Shown: piece after piece, positions 22,144-33,616 of the stretch
Layout: every line of letters begins with the position of its first letter
Numbering within the stretch: the stretch's first letter is position 1
NCBI RefSeq assembly: GCF_900068895.1
Contig: NZ_CDPK01000007.1
Span: 11,542-72,448 of the forward strand
Length of the DNA: 60,907 nucleotides
Reading direction: 5' to 3'
Source: Erwinia sp. ErVv1
GTDB lineage: Bacteria > Pseudomonadota > Gammaproteobacteria > Enterobacterales > Enterobacteriaceae
Program-made: the position numbers and the translations under genes
The notes under the pieces: generated by a model
Told to the model about the DNA's origin: nothing
Databases searched by the model: none
What the model saw: only the letters and a program-made list of their open reading frames with translations

Positions 22144-23115
22144 CTAAAACTCGCGCTGAACTGACATATGGGCCAGGGCTTCAAGCGCGCTACGCCACGG
22201 AGACTCAGGCAATGCTTCAAGAGACGCTATGGCCTTATCGGCTTCCTGTTCAGCCGCCTGCCGGGTCCACTCGAGCGAACCACACTGGCGCATGGTTTCC
22301 AATACGGGTTCCAGTAAATGCCGACCGTTACCCTGCTCAATAGCCTCACGAATCATCGCGGCCTGCTCAGGTGTGCCATTACGCATGGCGTGCAGCAGAG
22401 GCAGTGTAGGTTTCCCTTCGCTAAGGTCATCTCCCACGTTTTTGCCCAGCGTCTGCCCGTCAGCACTGTAATCAAGCAGATCGTCTATCAGCTGAAAAGC
22501 GGTTCCGATAAACCGTCCATAATCCTGTAGCGCCTTTTCCTGAGCAGGGGTCGCATCGGCCAGAATTGCAGAGGATTGGGATGCCGCTTCAAAAAGACGG
22601 GCGGTTTTGCTGTAAATCACCCGCATATAGCTCTCTTCCGTGATATCGGGGTCATTACAGTTCATCAACTGTAACACTTCACCCTCGGCAATCACGTTTA
22701 CGGCTTCTGACATGAGCGCCAAAACCCGCAGAGAGCCGAGGCTGGTCATCATCTGGAAGGCGCGGGTGTAGATAAAGTCCCCTACCAGCACGCTGGCCGC
22801 ATTACCAAAGGCGGCATTAGCCGTCGCTTTGCCCCGGCGCATATCCGACTCATCGACCACATCATCATGTAACAGCGTGGCCGTATGAATGAATTCAATC
22901 AGGGCAGCGACCGTAACATGCTGTTTACCCGTATAATTCAGGGCGCGGGCGGACAGAACGGCGATCATCGGCCTGATGCGCTTACCGCCACCGCTAATGA
23001 TGTAATAACCCAGCTGATTAATGAGGGAGACCTCAGAGTTCAACTGCTCAAGTATGATTGCATTGACGTCCGCCATGTCCTGCGCGGTGAGTTCGTTTAT
23101 CTGTTCTAAGTTCAT
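22144..23115 (-). CDS. ispB: Octaprenyl diphosphate synthase
   Basis: Makes the C40 side chain of ubiquinone and menaquinone from FPP and IPP. 323 residues, as in E. coli. The two Asp-rich motifs are LLHDDVVDESD and LIDDLLDY. GGGKRIRP carries the diphosphate-binding Lys/Arg. Divergent from rplU. Confidence 0.98.
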   Translation of the reverse strand: MNLEQINELTAQDMADVNAIILEQLNSEVSLINQLGYYIISGGGKRIRPMIAVLSARALNYTGKQHVTVAALIEFIHTATLLHDDVVDESDMRRGKATANAAFGNAASVLVGDFIYTRAFQMMTSLGSLRVLALMSEAVNVIAEGEVLQLMNCNDPDITEESYMRVIYSKTARLFEAASQSSAILADATPAQEKALQDYGRFIGTAFQLIDDLLDYSADGQTLGKNVGDDLSEGKPTLPLLHAMRNGTPEQAAMIREAIEQGNGRHLLEPVLETMRQCGSLEWTRQAAEQEADKAIASLEALPESPWRSALEALAHMSVQREF

Positions 23116-23358
23116 CAGTCTGTTCGGCTATTGCTCAGTATGCTGCTATGATAGGCGTCTTTACCGGTGTCTGCGGCATGTAATGTATAACAGATTGTAC
23201 TTGAAAATGACCGGGGTGAAACGTTTGCATTCGCTTTGCGTTTTTTTTCTGCAATACCCTGCAACAGGCACTTGTCTTCGCTGCCGAAGTTGCGTAGAAT
23301 TCGCGCCCTATTGTGAATATTTATAGCGCAGCCTGAAACTAAGACGGCGAGCGCATGA

Positions 23359-23682
<324 letters not shown>

Positions 23683-23694
23683 GAGGAGATCTGA

Positions 23695-23955
<261 letters not shown>

Positions 23956-24006
23956 GGTTCTTCGAGTCTGAAACGGGTATCTGATACCTGTTTCAGCAGC
24001 GAATTT

Positions 24007-24036
24007 AAAAGCCCCGCTATGATTGCGGGGCTTTTT
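24007..24036 (+). terminator. Rho-independent terminator after rpmA
   Basis: AAAAGCCCCGC / GCGGGGCTTTT stem with a seven-base loop and T run. Confidence 0.93.
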
Positions 24037-25449
<1,413 letters not shown>

Positions 25450-25456
25450 CCGACTT

Positions 25457-25479
25457 AAGGGACACAGACCGTGTCCCTT
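25457..25479. terminator. Bidirectional hairpin between obgE and the pmrB-like gene
   Basis: Perfect inverted repeat AAGGGACAC / GTGTCCCTT with a five-base loop, followed by TGTTATTT in the obgE direction. Lies between convergent genes. Confidence 0.82.
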
Positions 25480-25493
25480 TGTTATTTGGACAG

Positions 25494-26549
25494 CTAATTG
25501 AGCGTGTGCGGTAGCCAGCAAATGGCATCCAGGCCGCTGCGGTCATTACGATTGGTCAGGCGCAGTTCACCATGATGAATCTGAGTGATGCGCTGGACAA
25601 TATTCAGCCCAAGCCCACTGCCGCCGTATCGCTGGTCCATCCGCCGAAATGCCTGGGTCAAATCCTGCGCTGACCCAGTCTCAATTCCCGGGCCCTCGTC
25701 ACGTACGGTAACGCGTGTACCGCTATTTTCGGGCTGTAGGATCACTGATATAAGGCTGCCCGGCGGGCTGTAGCGGGAGGCATTCTCCAGCAGGTTACGC
25801 AGCATCAGCCGTAACAGCACGGCGTCTCCCTGGACTTCCAGACGGGTATCCCCGGCGCGCGCCAGCCTCTGCTGGCGCTGAGCCAGCATTTCTGTCATCT
25901 CCTGCTCTAAGGGGTCAAAAATGGCTCCCCAGCTCACCACCTGGTAATGGCCGCTTGCCAGCGCCTGTCCGGCGCGCGACAGCATCAGCAACTGCTCAAT
26001 AACGTGCATCAGCTGATCGATGCGTTCAACCAGCATGGGCCCCTGCCTGACACCCTGCTGCTCCAGCAGTTCCAGATGCAGTCGCAGACCAGCGAGCGGC
26101 GTACGCAGCTCATGTGCGGCATCAGCGGTAAACAGGCGCTCCTGCTGGAGCGTATGGTCGAGCCTGCCCAGCAGCTGGTTCAGGGCAGTGGTGACGGCAA
26201 CGATTTCATCCATGTCGGAAAACAGCGGCAGCGGCGTGAGATTGTCAGCCGACCGCTCGCTGAGGCTGGTCTGTAGCGCGCGCAGGGGGCGTATTATCCA
26301 GCTTATTGCCCAGAATGAGAGCAGCAGGGTGAAGCCCACCATGACCACCGAGGGCAGCAGCAGCGATGCAATCGCTTCACGAATTTCCCGCTCGACGTGC
26401 TCATTACGAGAGTGAGCGGACAACGTCTCATTAACCAGAAAGCCTATCTGCTCACGGCTTTCGTGCCACAGCCAGGCCGCGCTCATAAGCTGGCAGCTCA
26501 GCAGAATAAGGGCCAGCATGATCAGCAAACGCCGACGCATACTGTTCAC
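25494..26549 (-). CDS. basS: PmrB/BasS-like sensor histidine kinase
   Basis: Inner-membrane sensor kinase. 351 residues: transmembrane helix 8-28, a short periplasmic loop (about 29-62), a second transmembrane helix (62-85), HAMP, His146 in AADAAHELRTP, and an HATPase domain with NLLENASRYSP and GSGLGLNIVQ. The periplasmic loop has two ExxE motifs, ESRE (30-33) and EIRE (55-58); in Salmonella PmrB such motifs bind Fe3+. This supports a PmrB-like call, but the QseC group is related, so the exact orthology is inferred. Overlaps pmrA by four bases. Confidence 0.75.
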   Translation of the reverse strand: MNSMRRRLLIMLALILLSCQLMSAAWLWHESREQIGFLVNETLSAHSRNEHVEREIREAIASLLLPSVVMVGFTLLLSFWAISWIIRPLRALQTSLSERSADNLTPLPLFSDMDEIVAVTTALNQLLGRLDHTLQQERLFTADAAHELRTPLAGLRLHLELLEQQGVRQGPMLVERIDQLMHVIEQLLMLSRAGQALASGHYQVVSWGAIFDPLEQEMTEMLAQRQQRLARAGDTRLEVQGDAVLLRLMLRNLLENASRYSPPGSLISVILQPENSGTRVTVRDEGPGIETGSAQDLTQAFRRMDQRYGGSGLGLNIVQRITQIHHGELRLTNRNDRSGLDAICWLPHTLN

Positions 26550-27208
26550 GCGCGTTCTTCCAGCCGGTAGCCTACGCCGCGCACCGTTTTAATCCGATCC
26601 TTGCCCAGCTTGCGTCGCAGGTTATGGATATGCACCTCAAGCGTATTTGAGCCGGTATCATCCTGCCAGCTGTAGAGATCCTGCTGGAGGGTTTCCCGGT
26701 GCACCGTCTGACCAATGCGCATCAGCATCCTGGTCAACAGTGCGAACTCTTTCGGGGTAATTTCTACCGGCTGGGCCTCAATAAATACCTGCTGCGAAGA
26801 GAGGTTGAGTGAGATATCGCCGTGCTGCAAAAGATTGTCGCTGCGGCCCTGATAGCGTCGAATCAGCGCCCGAACGCGCGCCTTAAGCTCAACCAGAGCA
26901 AAAGGCTTAACCAGATAATCATCAGCTCCGGCGTCCAGACCGCCCACGCGATCTTCAAGCGCATCCCGCGCGGTGAGGATCAGCACGGGCAGGTCAATAT
27001 GCTCTTTACGCCACTTACGCAACAGGTCACCACCATCGCGGTCCGGCAGGCCCAGATCCAGAACGATCAGGCTGTACTGACCGCTCTGTAGTAGTGAGCA
27101 GGCCTGCGAACCGGTGACGGCTGAATCGACGGCATAACCCTCTGAGGTTAGTGCCTGGACCAGTCCCGCCAGCAGTAACGCATCATCTTCAACAATCAGT
27201 AGCTTCAT
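26546..27208 (-). CDS. basR: PmrA/BasR-like OmpR-family response regulator
   Basis: Transcription factor paired with the adjacent kinase. 220 residues. Receiver with acidic pocket (VEDD), phospho-acceptor Asp51 in VLDLGLPD, conserved TARD and Lys in DDYLVKPFAL; then a winged-helix domain with TPKEFALLTRMLM and TNTLEVHIHN-type recognition helix (here SNTLEVHIHNLRRKLG). Closer to BasR/PmrA than to PhoP or OmpR by eye. Starts 5 bases after the dacB stop. In E. coli basRS is elsewhere on the chromosome. Confidence 0.78.
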   Translation of the reverse strand: MKLLIVEDDALLLAGLVQALTSEGYAVDSAVTGSQACSLLQSGQYSLIVLDLGLPDRDGGDLLRKWRKEHIDLPVLILTARDALEDRVGGLDAGADDYLVKPFALVELKARVRALIRRYQGRSDNLLQHGDISLNLSSQQVFIEAQPVEITPKEFALLTRMLMRIGQTVHRETLQQDLYSWQDDTGSNTLEVHIHNLRRKLGKDRIKTVRGVGYRLEERA

Positions 27209-27213
27209 GGGCG

Positions 27214-28647
27214 TCAGTTATTCTGATAAACATCCTTATAGAGCCGGCTTTCAAAGCGAACCAGCGGAATGCGACGCTGGCGCTGATCCTCCGGCGGAAC
27301 GGCATAGCCCGAAAGATACTGGACGAATGCCACGCGTTGCCCGCTGGCGGTGGTCATAAATCCTGCAAGGTTATAAACGCCCTGTAGCGACCCGGTTTTG
27401 GCTGAAACCTTGCCGTCAACGCCAGCTTCATGAAGACCACCGCGATAGCGCAAGGTTCCGTCGTAGCCTGCGAGCGGCAGCATAGAAATGAAATTCAGCT
27501 GTTGATCGTTTTGTGCAATGTACTGCAATACCTGCATCATCGTCGCAGGAGAAATCAGGTCGTGACGTGACAAACCCGAGCCATCGACCTGTATGCTGTT
27601 GCCCAGATCGACATTGGCCTTCTGCCGCAGGATCTGACGTACCGCATCCGAACCCGCCCGCCAGGTGCCAGGTACGCCGAAGCGCTCATGCCCGATGGTA
27701 CGAAACACCGTATCAGCAATCATGTTGTCGGACTTCTTAAGCATAATCCTTAACAGGTCGTGCAGCGGCGCGGACTGCTTTTCAACCAGAACGGTAGCGG
27801 GAGGCGTGGCCTGGGTCTGACGAAGCAAATGGCCGGAATAGTCGATTCCCGCCTGCTGTAGCTCAGCTTTGAGCAACGCCCCGGCATAGCTGGCACCGTC
27901 CTGAATGGCGAATGCGAGGGGAAGAGGTTCCGCCCGCTGCGTCATACAGCCGGTGAGCGTGAAACGGTTTAGCTCGCCCGGCACGACGTCCAGCTCGCAG
28001 TACTGCGCCTCCGATGAGCCTTTGGCGAGCGTACGGACCTGGCTGAACATGTTCACCGGATAATAAGACGCGACGCGAATAAAGGCGTTATCGCCCGCCC
28101 GGGGGGCGCTGTAAAGCGAGACCGAAAAGCAGTTGCGATCGACAATAGCCGCCGCCGGAGGCGCACTGAAGCACTGGGTCAAATCGTTCCACGGCCAGCC
28201 AGGGGCTTTATCATGGCTGGCAAAGACGGAGGTATCAATTACCAGGTTGCCCTGAATATGCTGGACGCCCTGTTTTTTAAGCGCCGTAACCATGTTCCGC
28301 AGATCCTGACGCGTCAGGGTTGGATCGCCGCCGAATCGCGCGACCAGATCGCCGCGCAGCGTGCCGCCGCTAAGGGTGCCTTTACTCTCCAGCTGGGTAT
28401 GAAAACGGAAATCCGGTCCCAGCTGCAACAGCGCAGCCAGCGCGGTTATCACCTTCATCGTACTGGCAGGCAGGGCCATCTGCTTGCTGTGGTAGTCAAT
28501 TGAGGGCGAGGGTGCGCCGATTTTCTGTACAATCAGCGCCAGGTTCGCGCCGTCGGGTAAATACTGGGTATAGCTTTCGACCGGGGCTGCGTGGGCATTC
28601 AGCATAAATGCGCAGGCCAGGCCGGTTACAATTCGTGAAAATCGCAT
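27214..28647 (-). CDS. dacB: D-alanyl-D-alanine carboxypeptidase/endopeptidase PBP4
   Basis: Periplasmic penicillin-binding protein that cleaves D-Ala-D-Ala ends and DD-crosslinks. 477 residues (E. coli 477). Signal peptide about 1-20 (ending LNAHA). Active-site motifs: SxxK Ser62-Lys65 in PASTMKV, SDN in KKSDNMI, KTG in SAKTGSLQ. A large insert between SxxK and SDN marks the class-C PBP4 type. Divergent from greA; the downstream pmrA-like gene is close enough to share its transcript. Confidence 0.97.
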   Translation of the reverse strand: MRFSRIVTGLACAFMLNAHAAPVESYTQYLPDGANLALIVQKIGAPSPSIDYHSKQMALPASTMKVITALAALLQLGPDFRFHTQLESKGTLSGGTLRGDLVARFGGDPTLTRQDLRNMVTALKKQGVQHIQGNLVIDTSVFASHDKAPGWPWNDLTQCFSAPPAAAIVDRNCFSVSLYSAPRAGDNAFIRVASYYPVNMFSQVRTLAKGSSEAQYCELDVVPGELNRFTLTGCMTQRAEPLPLAFAIQDGASYAGALLKAELQQAGIDYSGHLLRQTQATPPATVLVEKQSAPLHDLLRIMLKKSDNMIADTVFRTIGHERFGVPGTWRAGSDAVRQILRQKANVDLGNSIQVDGSGLSRHDLISPATMMQVLQYIAQNDQQLNFISMLPLAGYDGTLRYRGGLHEAGVDGKVSAKTGSLQGVYNLAGFMTTASGQRVAFVQYLSGYAVPPEDQRQRRIPLVRFESRLYKDVYQNN

Positions 28648-28756
28648 AATCTCGCGTTTACTGGCAGGTGATGCGCATCATACTACGGTGCATCAAGGTG
28701 GAAAGTAAACGATGACCCATAAGGAACTCTGGGGTAAAATACGTATCAAAATGCAA

Positions 28757-28799
28757 AACCTGCCGGGCCCAGAGCATACTCCGGGCCAGGTTTCTTTCG
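28757..28799 (+). promoter_or_regulatory. GraL-like leader hairpin of greA
   Basis: In the greA leader, AACCTG / CAGGTT encloses a GCCC / GGGC inner stem, then TCTTTCGTTT follows. E. coli greA has a leader terminator that releases the short RNA GraL. Position and shape fit, but I assign it by analogy only. Confidence 0.5.
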
Positions 28800-28896
28800 T
28801 TTGTAATTCAGTGGCCAGCGCCGCAGAACGCTTTTTCTGCATCAACCTGTCAGGATGACGAAATTTTGCACAGGACAGAGTTTACGAGGTATTGAG

Positions 28897-29373
28897 ATGA
28901 ATCAGATTCCGATGACGTTAAGGGGCGCAGAAAAACTGCGTGAAGAGCTTGAAGAGCTGAAAACCATTAAACGCCCCAGAATTATTGCCTCAATTGCTGA
29001 CGCCCGCGAGCATGGCGATTTGAAAGAGAACGCGGAATACCATGCTGCGCGTGAAGAGCAGGGCTTTTGTGAAGGCCGAATCCAGGAAATTGAAGCAAAG
29101 CTGTCTAATGCACAGGTCATTGATGTCACCAAAATGAACGCCAATGGCCGGGTTATCTTCGGTTCTACCGTGAGCGTGCTCAATCTGGACAATGATGAAG
29201 AGTCAACGTATCGCATTGTTGGCGACGATGAAGCGAACTTTAAGGAGAATCTGATTTCTGTCAATTCGCCTATGGCTCGTGGTCTGATTGGCAAAGAAGT
29301 GGATGACGTTGCTATTATTAAAACGCCTGGCGGCGACGTCGAGTATGAAATCCTGAAGATAAGCTATCTGTGA
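28897..29373 (+). CDS. greA: Transcript cleavage factor GreA
   Basis: Enters the RNA polymerase secondary channel and stimulates cleavage of backtracked RNA. 158 residues, as in E. coli. N-terminal coiled coil with the tip acidic pair in [14 protein letters not shown]; the C-terminal FKBP-like domain includes [24 protein letters not shown] chose [14 protein letters not shown] by homology, 14 codons inside the longest frame. Long leader of over 150 bases. Confidence 0.98.
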   Translation: MNQIPMTLRGAEKLREELEELKTIKRPRIIASIADAREHGDLKENAEYHAAREEQGFCEGRIQEIEAKLSNAQVIDVTKMNANGRVIFGSTVSVLNLDNDEESTYRIVGDDEANFKENLISVNSPMARGLIGKEVDDVAIIKTPGGDVEYEILKISYL

Positions 29374-29416
29374 TTTCTGCTACGCTGGATAATCCCGGCG
29401 GAATGTAAAAACAGGT

Positions 29417-29439
29417 AAAAGGCCGCATCGCGGCCTTTT
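29417..29439 (+). terminator. Rho-independent terminator after greA
   Basis: AAAAGGCCGC / GCGGCCTTTT stem with a three-base loop. Lies between convergent greA and yhbY and can work in both directions. Confidence 0.9.
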
Positions 29440-29497
29440 ATCAACATGACGAGCGTGGCACTTTCTGCACCTCCGCGATAAGGCTTAACGAATGGCC

Positions 29498-29791
29498 TCA
29501 GCGTGGAATAGCGATTTTACGCTCTTTCGTTGGACGGTACAGCACCAGCGTCTTGCCGATAACCTGTACGTTAGCTGCACGGGTTTCACGCACGATCGCT
29601 TCAACCACAAGGGCTTTCGTCTCACGGTCTTCCGTGGCGATTTTCACCTTGATGAGCTCGTGGTGCTCCAGTGCCTGTTCGATTTCGGCCAGCACTCCTT
29701 CGGTCAGACCATTGTTGCCTAACATGACGACGGGCTTCAGTGGATGGGCCAGTCCTTTCAGGTGCTGTTTTTGTTTGGTACTCAGATTCAT
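29498..29791 (-). CDS. yhbY: YhbY, CRM-domain RNA-binding ribosome assembly factor
   Basis: Binds pre-50S particles. 97 residues, a single CRM (KH-like) domain: MNLSTKQKQHLKGLAHPL, then VMLGNNGLTEGVLAEI with the GxxG-type loop, and IGKTLVLYRP near the end. Divergent from rlmE. Confidence 0.96.
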   Translation of the reverse strand: MNLSTKQKQHLKGLAHPLKPVVMLGNNGLTEGVLAEIEQALEHHELIKVKIATEDRETKALVVEAIVRETRAANVQVIGKTLVLYRPTKERKIAIPR

Positions 29792-29813
29792 CGTATTTTT
29801 TACTTACATTGGG

Positions 29814-29842
29814 ATTGAAAACGGGTCATTCTACCGCCATCT
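29814..29842 (+). promoter_or_regulatory. Candidate sigma-32 promoter for rlmE-ftsH
   Basis: ATTGAAA (29814-29820) and GCCATCT (29836-29842) are 15 bases apart. They resemble the heat-shock consensus CTTGAAA and CCCATnT at accepted spacing. The E. coli rlmE-ftsH operon is sigma-32 dependent, which fits. The -35 first base and -10 first base differ from consensus. Confidence 0.5.
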
Positions 29843-29918
29843 CGGGTGTATCACCAAATCGGCGTGCTGATTTGCGCGGTTTATTTATCGCATACGTTGA
29901 ATCATAGTTGGAAATTGT

Positions 29919-30548
29919 ATGACTGGTAAAAAGCGTTCGGCCAGTTCCAGCCGCTGGCTACAGGAACACTTTAGCGATAAATATGTGCTTCAGGCGCAGA
30001 AAAAAGGGTTGCGTTCGCGCGCCTGGTTTAAACTTGATGAAATACAGCAGGGTGACAAGCTGTTCAAACCGGGTATGACCGTGGTTGATTTAGGCGCGGC
30101 GCCTGGGGGATGGTCCCAATATGTGGTAACGCAGATTGGGTCAAAAGGCAGCGTCATCGCCTGTGATATCCTACCGATGGATCCTATCGTTGGCGTCGAT
30201 TTCCTTCAGGGCGATTTTCGTGATGAACTGGTGCTGAAAGCCCTGTTGGAACGCGTTGGCGACAAAAAGGTTCAGGTTGTGATGTCGGATATGGCACCCA
30301 ACATGACCGGTACGCCAGAAGTCGATATTCCCCGGTCGATGTATTTAGTTGAGCTTGCACTGGAAATGTGTCGAGATGTACTGGCACCCAACGGCAGTTT
30401 TTTAGTGAAAGTGTTTCAGGGAGATGGCTTTGAAGATTACCTCCGGGAAATTCGCTCCCTGTTTACGAAAGTGAAAATTCGTAAGCCGGACGCTTCGCGC
30501 TCTCGTTCGCGTGAAGTGTACATTGTAGCGACAGGGCGCAAACTATAG
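29919..30548 (+). CDS. rlmE: 23S rRNA 2'-O-ribose U2552 methyltransferase RlmE
   Basis: Heat-shock methyltransferase acting late in 50S assembly. 209 residues. Rossmann SAM-binding motif [14 protein letters not shown] and catalytic K-D-K-E set: Lys in [10 protein letters not shown], Asp in [10 protein letters not shown], Lys in [10 protein letters not shown], Glu in RSREVYIVA. Followed 167 bases later by ftsH, probably in one operon. Confidence 0.98.
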   Translation: MTGKKRSASSSRWLQEHFSDKYVLQAQKKGLRSRAWFKLDEIQQGDKLFKPGMTVVDLGAAPGGWSQYVVTQIGSKGSVIACDILPMDPIVGVDFLQGDFRDELVLKALLERVGDKKVQVVMSDMAPNMTGTPEVDIPRSMYLVELALEMCRDVLAPNGSFLVKVFQGDGFEDYLREIRSLFTKVKIRKPDASRSRSREVYIVATGRKL

Positions 30549-30715
30549 CCAAAATAGCTGGATGCGCAGCAGGGTGAGAGGGGAGCGACTCCAGGCTTAC
30601 ATCAGTAAGTTGTTGAAGTTAGCGACACCGCTCATCACCGCAGTGATTCCAGATATGATGAATATATAGTACCCTACGCTGTCTGTTAACACAGTTGTAA
30701 TAAGAGGTTAATCCC

Positions 30716-32635
30716 TTGAGTGACATGGCGAAAAACCTGATTCTTTGGTTAGTCATCGCAGTCGTGCTGATGTCTGTCTTCCAGAGCTTTGGGCCCAGCG
30801 AGTCGAATAGCCGCAGGGTTGATTACTCAACCTTCCTGTCCGAAGTTAATCAGGATCAGGTTCGCGAGGCTCGTATTAACGGGCGTGAAATCAACGTTAC
30901 CAAAAAAGACAGTAACCGATACACGACCTACATTCCCGTCAACGATCCTAAGTTACTCGATAACCTGTTGACTAAAAATGTAAAAGTGGTTGGCGAACCT
31001 CCAGAAGAACCGAGCCTGCTGGCGTCGATCTTTATCTCCTGGTTCCCAATGCTGTTACTTATTGGTGTCTGGATCTTCTTCATGCGTCAGATGCAGGGCG
31101 GCGGCGGAAAGGGCGCGATGTCCTTTGGCAAGAGCAAAGCTCGCATGCTGACGGAAGATCAGATCAAAACCACCTTTGCCGATGTCGCGGGTTGTGACGA
31201 AGCGAAAGAAGAAGTGAGCGAGCTGGTTGAATACCTGCGCGAGCCCAGCCGCTTCCAGAAACTCGGCGGTAAAATTCCGAAAGGCGTGCTGATGGTTGGC
31301 CCGCCGGGTACCGGTAAAACCCTGCTGGCGAAGGCCATTGCGGGTGAAGCGAAAGTGCCGTTTTTTACCATTTCCGGTTCTGACTTTGTTGAAATGTTCG
31401 TCGGCGTGGGTGCGTCCCGCGTCCGTGACATGTTCGAACAGGCTAAGAAAGCGGCCCCCTGCATCATTTTTATCGATGAGATCGATGCGGTAGGGCGTCA
31501 GCGTGGTGCAGGCTTGGGCGGCGGTCACGATGAGCGTGAGCAAACGCTTAACCAGATGCTGGTAGAGATGGACGGGTTTGAAGGTAATGAAGGTATTATC
31601 GTCATTGCGGCAACTAACCGTCCGGACGTGCTTGACCCTGCGCTGCTGCGTCCAGGGCGCTTTGACCGTCAGGTTGTGGTCGGATTGCCGGACGTGCGTG
31701 GACGCGAGCAAATTCTGAAAGTGCATATGCGCCGTGTCCCACTGTCGCCAGATATTGATGCCTCAGTGATTGCACGCGGTACGCCAGGCTTCTCCGGTGC
31801 GGATCTGGCAAACCTTGTTAACGAGGCTGCGCTGTTCGCGGCTCGTGGTAACAAGCGTGTTGTTTCGATGGTTGAGTTCGAAAAAGCGAAAGACAAAATC
31901 ATGATGGGTGCGGAACGTCGCTCTATGGTGATGACGGAATCGCAAAAAGAGTCAACGGCATACCACGAAGCAGGCCATGCGATTATTGGTCGCCTGGTGC
32001 CTGAGCATGACCCGGTTCACAAAGTGACGATTATTCCTCGCGGTCGTGCACTCGGCGTGACGTTCTTCCTGCCTGAGGGAGACGCTATCAGCGCCAGCCG
32101 TCAGAAGCTGGAAAGCCAGATTTCGACCCTGTACGGCGGCCGTCTGGCTGAAGAGATCATCTACGGCGTTGAGCATGTCTCTACCGGTGCCTCTAATGAC
32201 ATCAAGGTAGCGACCTCAATTGCACGTAACATGGTTACGCAATGGGGCTTCTCAGAGAAGCTTGGCCCACTGCTGTACGCTGAGGAAGAAGGTGAAGTCT
32301 TCCTGGGACGTTCAGTCGCTAAAGCGAAGCATATGTCTGATGAAACCGCGCGTATCATCGATCAGGAAGTGAAGCTGCTGGTTGAGGGAAATTACCAGCG
32401 TGCTCGCCGTATACTGAACGAAAACATGGACATTCTTCACTCAATGAAAGACGCGTTGATGAAGTATGAAACCATTGATGCTCCGCAGATTGACGACCTG
32501 ATGGCCCGACGTGAAGTGCGTCCGCCAGCAGGTTGGGAAGATCCGGGCACCAACAATTCTGACAGTAACGGTACGCCTAAGGCGCCACGTCCGGTTGATG
32601 AACCGCGTACGCCGAATCCAGGCAACACCATGTAA
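30716..32635 (+). CDS. ftsH: ATP-dependent zinc metalloprotease FtsH
   Basis: Hexameric inner-membrane AAA+ protease that degrades sigma-32, LpxC and misassembled membrane proteins. 639 residues. Two transmembrane helices flank a small periplasmic domain. Walker A GPPGTGKT at 195-202, Walker [33 protein letters not shown], zinc motif HEAGH with His417. I chose the TTG at 30716 because AGAGG lies 8 bases upstream; the ATG three codons later is spaced too far. The C-terminus stops at [10 protein letters not shown], a few residues shorter than E. coli. Confidence 0.97.
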   Translation: MSDMAKNLILWLVIAVVLMSVFQSFGPSESNSRRVDYSTFLSEVNQDQVREARINGREINVTKKDSNRYTTYIPVNDPKLLDNLLTKNVKVVGEPPEEPSLLASIFISWFPMLLLIGVWIFFMRQMQGGGGKGAMSFGKSKARMLTEDQIKTTFADVAGCDEAKEEVSELVEYLREPSRFQKLGGKIPKGVLMVGPPGTGKTLLAKAIAGEAKVPFFTISGSDFVEMFVGVGASRVRDMFEQAKKAAPCIIFIDEIDAVGRQRGAGLGGGHDEREQTLNQMLVEMDGFEGNEGIIVIAATNRPDVLDPALLRPGRFDRQVVVGLPDVRGREQILKVHMRRVPLSPDIDASVIARGTPGFSGADLANLVNEAALFAARGNKRVVSMVEFEKAKDKIMMGAERRSMVMTESQKESTAYHEAGHAIIGRLVPEHDPVHKVTIIPRGRALGVTFFLPEGDAISASRQKLESQISTLYGGRLAEEIIYGVEHVSTGASNDIKVATSIARNMVTQWGFSEKLGPLLYAEEEGEVFLGRSVAKAKHMSDETARIIDQEVKLLVEGNYQRARRILNENMDILHSMKDALMKYETIDAPQIDDLMARREVRPPAGWEDPGTNNSDSNGTPKAPRPVDEPRTPNPGNTM

Positions 32636-32682
32636 GCAGAGTTGGGCGACAAAGAAATTCCGCCCAGTCTCGAAAAAAAGCG

Positions 32683-32710
32683 AAACCCCGGCATCGACCG
32701 GGGTTTTTTT
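32683..32710 (+). terminator. Rho-independent terminator after ftsH
   Basis: AAACCCCGG / CCGGGGTTT stem with a six-base loop and a run of seven T. Separates ftsH from folP. Confidence 0.92.
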
Positions 32711-32776
32711 ATATCCTCGCAGTCACTAAGCTGTTGGCCATACCGATATCACACCCCGTTTGGAGAATTCCCCGCT

Positions 32777-33613
32777 ATGAAGCTTTACGCCCAGGATTCC
32801 GTGCTTGACCTGTCACATCCCCACGTTATGGGTATTTTGAATGTGACGCCGGATTCATTCTCAGACGGTGGCAAGCATAATGAGCTTATCCAGGCGCTGA
32901 CCCATGCCAATGCGATGATTAATGCCGGCGCGACAATAATTGATATCGGCGGCGAGTCGACGCGCCCGGGGGCCGATGAGGTCAGCGTTGATGAGGAGCT
33001 GGCGCGCGTCATTCCGGTGGTTGAGGCGATTTCGCAGCGCTTTGAAGTCTGGATCTCGGTCGATACCTCAAAGCCTGAGGTGATCCGTGAATCAGCGCGC
33101 GCCGGCGCCCATATCATTAACGATATCCGTTCGCTCAGGGAGCCGGGCGCGCTGGAAGCCGCCTCTGAGACAGGGTTACCGGTATGCCTGATGCATATGC
33201 AGGGTGAGCCGGGTACCATGCAGCAGGCACCAAAATATAGCGATCTGCTTCAGGACGTTGACGCATTCTTTGGCCAGCAGATTGCACGCTGTGAAGCGGC
33301 AGGGATTAAAAAAGAGCAGCTGCTGCTCGACCCGGGATTCGGTTTCGGTAAGAATCTCTCCCATAATTATCAGCTTCTGGCGCACCTGGCTGATTTCCAC
33401 CACTTCGGGCTTCCGCTGTTGGTCGGTATGTCGCGGAAAAGCATGATAGGGCAGTTGTTAAACGTCGGGCCATCTCAGCGCCTGACCGGCAGCCTGGCCT
33501 GTGCGGTTATAGCCGCCATGCAGGGGGCGCAGATCCTGCGCGTCCATGATGTTAAAGAAACCGTTGAAGCGATGCGCGTCGTCGAAGCAACACTGTCAGC
33601 GAAGGAAGACTAA
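32777..33613 (+). CDS. folP: Dihydropteroate synthase
   Basis: Condenses pABA with dihydropterin pyrophosphate in folate synthesis; the sulfonamide target. 278 residues (E. coli 282). TIM barrel with GILNVTPDSFSDGGK, GGESTRPGA, DPGFGFGKN and GMSRKSMIG, the usual substrate loops. I chose the ATG at MKLYAQDS by homology. glmM follows 3 bases later. Confidence 0.98.
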   Translation: MKLYAQDSVLDLSHPHVMGILNVTPDSFSDGGKHNELIQALTHANAMINAGATIIDIGGESTRPGADEVSVDEELARVIPVVEAISQRFEVWISVDTSKPEVIRESARAGAHIINDIRSLREPGALEAASETGLPVCLMHMQGEPGTMQQAPKYSDLLQDVDAFFGQQIARCEAAGIKKEQLLLDPGFGFGKNLSHNYQLLAHLADFHHFGLPLLVGMSRKSMIGQLLNVGPSQRLTGSLACAVIAAMQGAQILRVHDVKETVEAMRVVEATLSAKED

Positions 33614-33616
33614 GTT

